The position numbers and the translations under genes are program-made. The notes under the pieces are model-generated. The model ran no database searches. It saw only the letters and a program-made list of their open reading frames with translations, and was not told where the DNA came from. This document shows, piece by piece, positions 5,208-8,174 of a stretch of 8,174 bases of DNA (position 1 is the first letter of the stretch; every line of letters begins with the position of its first letter). The DNA is from SKW197 sp049970095 (lineage in GTDB: Archaea > Thermoplasmatota > Thermoplasmata > Lutacidiplasmatales > SKW197), in contig JBMFNP010000064.1 of NCBI GenBank assembly GCA_049970095.1, positions 1 through 8,174 of the forward strand. The letters run 5' to 3'.

Positions 5208-6368
5208 ATGACAATCCTTGAAACGCTTTCAATGAAAGCAGGAAAAAACATTGAGCCAGGGGAAATCCTTGAGTTTAGTGTGGATATTGCACTTTCTCAT
5301 GAAAATACATGGCTTGTGATTGAAAAATTCAGAGAAACTGGCAAAAAACTGTTCTCAAACAAAAAAATTTTTATTGTGCTTGACCACCGCAGTCCTGCAG
5401 AAAGTGAAAGCACTGCAAATTTGCATGCCAGAATAAGAAATTTTGTGAGGGAAAATCTGATAGAACACTTTTATGATGTGGGAAACGGTGTGTGTCATGA
5501 AGTGCTTGCTGAGAGTGGGCTTGTAAGTCGAGGAACACTGGTGATCGGGACGGATTCCCATACTCCCACTGCGGGTTTTGGCTCTGCAGTGGGAATTGGT
5601 GTAGGTGCCACAGATATGGCATATGTGTGGGCAACAGGGAGAATTTACTTGAAAGTGCCTGAAGTAAAAATTGTGGAATTCAGAGGTAGCGCCCAGCAAA
5701 ATGTAATGGCTTATGATGTGGGGCTCTGGACACTTTCAAAATTAGGAATGGGTTATGAGTATACTGCATTTGAACTGGCTGGCGAATATATTTTCAAACT
5801 TCACAGTTCTGGGAAAAAAACCCTCTGCAACCTTCTTGTGGAAACAGGGGCAAAAACCATTGCAGTGAGCGATTGCCAGAATCACGAAATTAAACCCTAC
5901 AGTATTATAGAGGTTTCCGAACTTGCACCTGCAGTTGCCCTCCCAGGCAATCCTGCAGATGTAAAAAATGCAGGCGATTTGAATGGTGTAGAGGTTGACC
6001 AGATATTTGTTGGCACATGTACAAGCGGGAGACTGGAAGATATAGCAATGCTTGCGAGTGTTTTGAAAAACAGGAAGGTGCGGAAGGATGTCAGAATGAT
6101 AGTATCTCCAGCCACAAAAAATGTGCTTTCCAGATCAGTGGAACTCGGATACATTAAGATTCTACTGGATGCAGGGTGTACAATTCTTCCACCTGGATGT
6201 GGTCCCTGCCTTGGTGCACATATGGGAGTTTTGGGCGACGATGAAGCGTGCCTTTCTGCTGGCAACAGAAACTATCATGGCAGAATGGGGAGCAAGCATG
6301 CAAAGATTTATCTTGCCTCCCCTTACACATGTGCTAGAGCTGGAATTTCTGGAATGATCGAAGGGTAA
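5208..6368 (+). CDS. LeuC/homoaconitase-family dehydratase large subunit
   Basis: The large subunit of an iron-sulphur hydro-lyase of the aconitase superfamily: 3-isopropylmalate dehydratase, homoaconitase or a relative. The 386 residues show LDHR (58-61), FYDVGNGVCHEVL (88-100), GTDSHT (114-119), GATDMAYVWATG (133-144), VGTCTSGR (268-275), PGCGPCLG (329-336) and NRNYHGRMGS (353-362). Cys271, Cys331 and Cys334 would hold the [4Fe-4S] cluster. Archaeal LeuC is usually about 420 residues. Here the stretch between VETGAKTIAV (211-220) and the segment SIIEVSELAP (232-241) is some 25-30 residues shorter than I expect. I use ATG 5208, two bases after gmhB ends; a TTG at 5178 would add ten residues that look unrelated. 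The small subunit (LeuD type), needed for activity and substrate choice, is not in the window, so I do not assign a substrate. Confidence 0.85.
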   Translation: MTILETLSMKAGKNIEPGEILEFSVDIALSHENTWLVIEKFRETGKKLFSNKKIFIVLDHRSPAESESTANLHARIRNFVRENLIEHFYDVGNGVCHEVLAESGLVSRGTLVIGTDSHTPTAGFGSAVGIGVGATDMAYVWATGRIYLKVPEVKIVEFRGSAQQNVMAYDVGLWTLSKLGMGYEYTAFELAGEYIFKLHSSGKKTLCNLLVETGAKTIAVSDCQNHEIKPYSIIEVSELAPAVALPGNPADVKNAGDLNGVEVDQIFVGTCTSGRLEDIAMLASVLKNRKVRKDVRMIVSPATKNVLSRSVELGYIKILLDAGCTILPPGCGPCLGAHMGVLGDDEACLSAGNRNYHGRMGSKHAKIYLASPYTCARAGISGMIEG

Positions 6369-6417
6369 TAAATGCACTCTTTATGCCACAATGTTCCCTT
6401 GCCTATTTTGAAAAAGG

Positions 6418-6425
6418 TTTATTTA
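6418..6425 (+). promoter_or_regulatory. TATA-like box of the fumarase genes
   Basis: TTTATTTA preceded by AAAAAGG (BRE-like) is centred about 33 bases before ATG 6455. It would give a transcript with a leader of only 6-8 bases. It lies in the 86-base gap after the dehydratase gene and is the main reason to see the fumarase pair as a separate transcription unit. Confidence 0.45.
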
Positions 6426-6454
6426 CAGCTCCCGATTTAGGAAATGGTGGTATA

Positions 6455-7327
6455 ATGATATCAGAGGAAAAAATAAAAGAGGTTGTTGTGGAACTTTTAA
6501 CCAGTGCTTCAACTACCCTACCGCCAGACATTCTTAAAGCCCTGAAAGAGGCATATGATAATGAGGTCTCACCGCCAGCCAGAATGCAATTAAAGGCAAT
6601 TCTGGACAATGTGGACATTGCAGGAAGAATTGTGAAACCAATCTGCCAGGACACTGGTGTACCCATCTTCTATGTGAAAGTAGGTAATGTACTCCACGGA
6701 AACATCGCAAAAGCAATTGAAGATGGGGTGGCAGAGGCAACAAAGAAAGTCCCACTCCGCCCCAATGCAGTGCATCCCATTACAAGAAAAAATCCAGGCA
6801 ACAATGTTGGCAGAAACATGCCATACATAAATTACAAGATAATCCCAGAGCCATACATTGAAATAACTGCGCTCCCAAAAGGTGCAGGTTCTGAAAACAT
6901 GAGTGCACTTGCCATGCTAGTTCCTTCACAGGGAATGAAAGGAATTAAAGAATTTGTGCTAAATACAGTAGTAAAGGCTGGGAGTAATCCCTGTCCACCA
7001 ACGGTTATTGGTGTGGGTATAGGGGGTTCTGCAGACATATCAATGAAACTGGCAAAAGAGGCACTTCTCAGACCAATAACAAAAAGACATGAAGAGCCTG
7101 AAATTGCAAATCTTGAGATAGAATTAAAGGAGGCATTGAACATGTTGGGTATTGGTCCCATGGGACTTGGTGGAAAGACCACTGTGCTTGGCGTGAATGT
7201 GGAGTATGCATACTGCCATACCGCCAGCTTGCCAGTGGCAGTTAATGTACAATGTTGGGCTGCAAGAAGGGCCACATGCAGAATAAATGCTGATGGAACT
7301 ACAGAATATGAGAAGGGGGTGAACTGA
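6455..7327 (+). CDS. fumA: Class I fumarate hydratase, alpha (iron-sulphur) subunit
   Basis: With the beta subunit this hydrates fumarate to L-malate. The 290-residue protein contains the expected cluster cysteines in context: KPICQDTGVP (Cys64), GSNPCPPT (Cys180) and VQCWAARRA (Cys267), the three protein ligands of a [4Fe-4S] cluster. It also has HPITRKNPGNNVGRNMPYI (107-125), GAGSENMSALAM (143-154) and GIGGSADISMKLAKEALLRP (188-207). I start at ATG 6455 because the family begins MISEEKIKEVVVELL; an upstream ATG at 6383 would add 24 atypical residues covering the promoter. GGTGG lies 4 bases before the start. The beta gene starts on the base after its stop. The close relatives L(+)-tartrate dehydratase and mesaconase share these motifs, but fumarase is the default reading in archaea. 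The symbol is used in the archaeal alpha/beta sense. Confidence 0.9.
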   Translation: MISEEKIKEVVVELLTSASTTLPPDILKALKEAYDNEVSPPARMQLKAILDNVDIAGRIVKPICQDTGVPIFYVKVGNVLHGNIAKAIEDGVAEATKKVPLRPNAVHPITRKNPGNNVGRNMPYINYKIIPEPYIEITALPKGAGSENMSALAMLVPSQGMKGIKEFVLNTVVKAGSNPCPPTVIGVGIGGSADISMKLAKEALLRPITKRHEEPEIANLEIELKEALNMLGIGPMGLGGKTTVLGVNVEYAYCHTASLPVAVNVQCWAARRATCRINADGTTEYEKGVN

Positions 7328-7927
7328 ATGGAATATCATCTCAAAACACCACTGAATGAGGCAGATGTAAAACAACTCAGACTTGGGGATATAGTGTATC
7401 TTACGGGAAAAATATACACTGCCAGAGATGAAGCCCACATGCATATTCTTTCAGACATAAAGGCAGGTAAAAAGATTCCTGTGGAACTCAAAGGGATGGC
7501 GATATATCATTGCGGTCCCATTGTAAAAAAACTCGGGGAAGGACGGTGGGAACTTGTGGCTGCGGGACCAACTACTAGTTCCAGAATGAATGCGCTTGAA
7601 CCTGAGTTTATTGAGAAAACTGGGGTGCGTGCAATTATTGGGAAGGGTGGAATGAACAAGAGCGTTAGTGATGCGATGGCAAAATTCGGGTGTGTGTATC
7701 TTGCGTTTACTGGTGGTGCTGCAATTCTTGCAGCAAAAGGGTTGAATAAGGTAGAAGGCGTATATCTTGAGGAACTAGGAATGCCAGAAGCTGTATGGAT
7801 TATGGATGCGAAGGACTTTGGGCCACTCGTGGTAGGAATAACAGCCTTTGGTGAAAATATGTTTGTTAATCTTGCAGAGGAGATAAAGAAGAATGAGTTG
7901 GAGGCAAGGAAGAAACTGGGCATATAA
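7328..7927 (+). CDS. fumB: Class I fumarate hydratase, beta subunit
   Basis: This is the C-terminal-type half of class I fumarase, which completes the substrate site formed with the iron-sulphur alpha subunit. The 199 residues have GKIYTARDEAH (27-37), AIYHCGPIV (58-66), AAGPTTSSRMN (78-88), IIGKGGM (103-109) and FTGGAAILAAKGL (127-139), all standard for the beta subunit or the bacterial C-terminal domain. The length is normal. ATG follows the alpha stop directly, with GGGGGTGA at 7315-7322 as ribosome-binding site, so translation is coupled and the two subunits should be made in equal amounts. The same caution about tartrate dehydratase or mesaconase applies as for the alpha subunit. The next gene on the right is on the opposite strand. 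Confidence 0.9.
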   Translation: MEYHLKTPLNEADVKQLRLGDIVYLTGKIYTARDEAHMHILSDIKAGKKIPVELKGMAIYHCGPIVKKLGEGRWELVAAGPTTSSRMNALEPEFIEKTGVRAIIGKGGMNKSVSDAMAKFGCVYLAFTGGAAILAAKGLNKVEGVYLEELGMPEAVWIMDAKDFGPLVVGITAFGENMFVNLAEEIKKNELEARKKLGI

Positions 7928-8060
7928 ACAGACAAACTTCAAAAGTGCGTTTCGGGGATGTAGAATTACTCAAGAGTGTTGCTTTCATTCCATGTAAAAT
8001 CTCCAATCTCCCATTTTGTTTCGCATTATTTGGATAAATTTGGACAATTCGCTAGCATAT

Positions 8061-8174
8061 TTACTTGGATAATCCCACATTCGCCAGTTCTATCATGTGA
8101 AGAAGTGAGATTGTGGCACCAGCAATTGATGTGGCTCTCAGTTCCTCTCCGAACATTGTTTTAAGTTTGGAAAA
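8061..8174 (-). CDS. C-terminal end of an unidentified minus-strand gene
   Basis: On the minus strand one frame is open from the window edge to a TAA at 8061-8063. It gives 37 residues, including MFGEELRATSIAGATISLLHM (split here as MFGEELRATS and IAGATISLLHM) and IELANVGLSK at the end. The amino-acid mix is protein-like, with an amphipathic helical look, and the position convergent to fumB is normal for a gene end. It is too short to recognise, and it could instead be a short complete ORF from the internal methionine at residue 7. The alternative plus-strand ORF here looks random. Confidence 0.35.
   Translation of the reverse strand, partial: FSKLKTMFGEELRATSIAGATISLLHMIELANVGLSK

Noticed and set aside
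6383..6454. Upstream start for the fumarase alpha subunit at ATG 6383
   Set aside because: It would add 24 residues not typical of the family and would run through the probable promoter; MISEEKIKEV is the usual kind of N-terminus.
6832..7275. Long minus-strand ORF opposite fumarase alpha (also others opposite gmhA, the dehydratase and fumarase beta)
   Set aside because: These are antisense shadows of well-supported genes and contain no domain signatures.
7976..8164. Plus-strand 62-residue ORF after fumB
   Set aside because: The composition is like random translated intergenic sequence, with no ribosome-binding site, and it conflicts with the more protein-like minus-strand frame.
1..8174. 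CRISPR array, rRNA, defence or toxin-antitoxin system
   Set aside because: I saw no regularly spaced direct repeats, no rRNA-like sequence, and no Cas, toxin or antitoxin signatures on either strand.

Overview
The window looks archaeal, most likely euryarchaeal and perhaps Thermoplasmata-like. The signs are TATA-type promoter boxes about 26-28 bases ahead of several starts (tRNA-Ile, the HTH gene), Shine-Dalgarno sites such as GAGGTGAT, a tRNA with no encoded CCA, and a two-subunit iron-sulphur fumarase. The lineage is inferred from these features and not proven.

Left part (1-1440). The window opens with the last codons of an unidentified gene. It overlaps a beta-class DNA methyltransferase that is clearly a pseudogene: motif IV (TSPPYN) and motif I (DPYCGSGTT) are both readable, but the frame is broken about four times. 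This looks like a decayed restriction-modification locus. Bases 903-1071 hold no gene I can support; they contain a small hairpin, a perfect 9+9 palindrome and a TATA-like box. Next is a small helix-turn-helix protein, probably translated from a leaderless mRNA, which converges on purM with a 4-base gap.

Middle part (1445-2970). purM (purine synthesis) lies on the minus strand, 16 bases downstream of tRNA-Ile(GAU). The tRNA has a well-placed TATA box, and the two genes are probably one transcript. Just upstream of that promoter is a ~370-bp element bounded by 17-bp inverted repeats. It carries the N-terminal part of a DDE-type transposase and is probably a non-autonomous, internally deleted insertion sequence.

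Right part (2971-7927). A plus-strand run encodes three consecutive steps of nucleotide-activated heptose synthesis: hddA-like kinase, gmhA isomerase and gmhB phosphatase. It continues, almost without spacing, into a short LeuC/homoaconitase-type large subunit with no small subunit in view. An 86-base gap with its own TATA-like box separates this from the fumarase alpha and beta genes. The heptose genes would make D-glycero-D-manno-heptose 1-phosphate for surface glycans; the nucleotidyltransferase (hddC type) is not in the window. The two hydratase units belong to central carbon or amino-acid metabolism.

Right edge (7928-8174). About 130 bases with no recognised signal follow the fumarase genes. 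After them is what looks like the C-terminal end of a minus-strand gene that runs out of the window.
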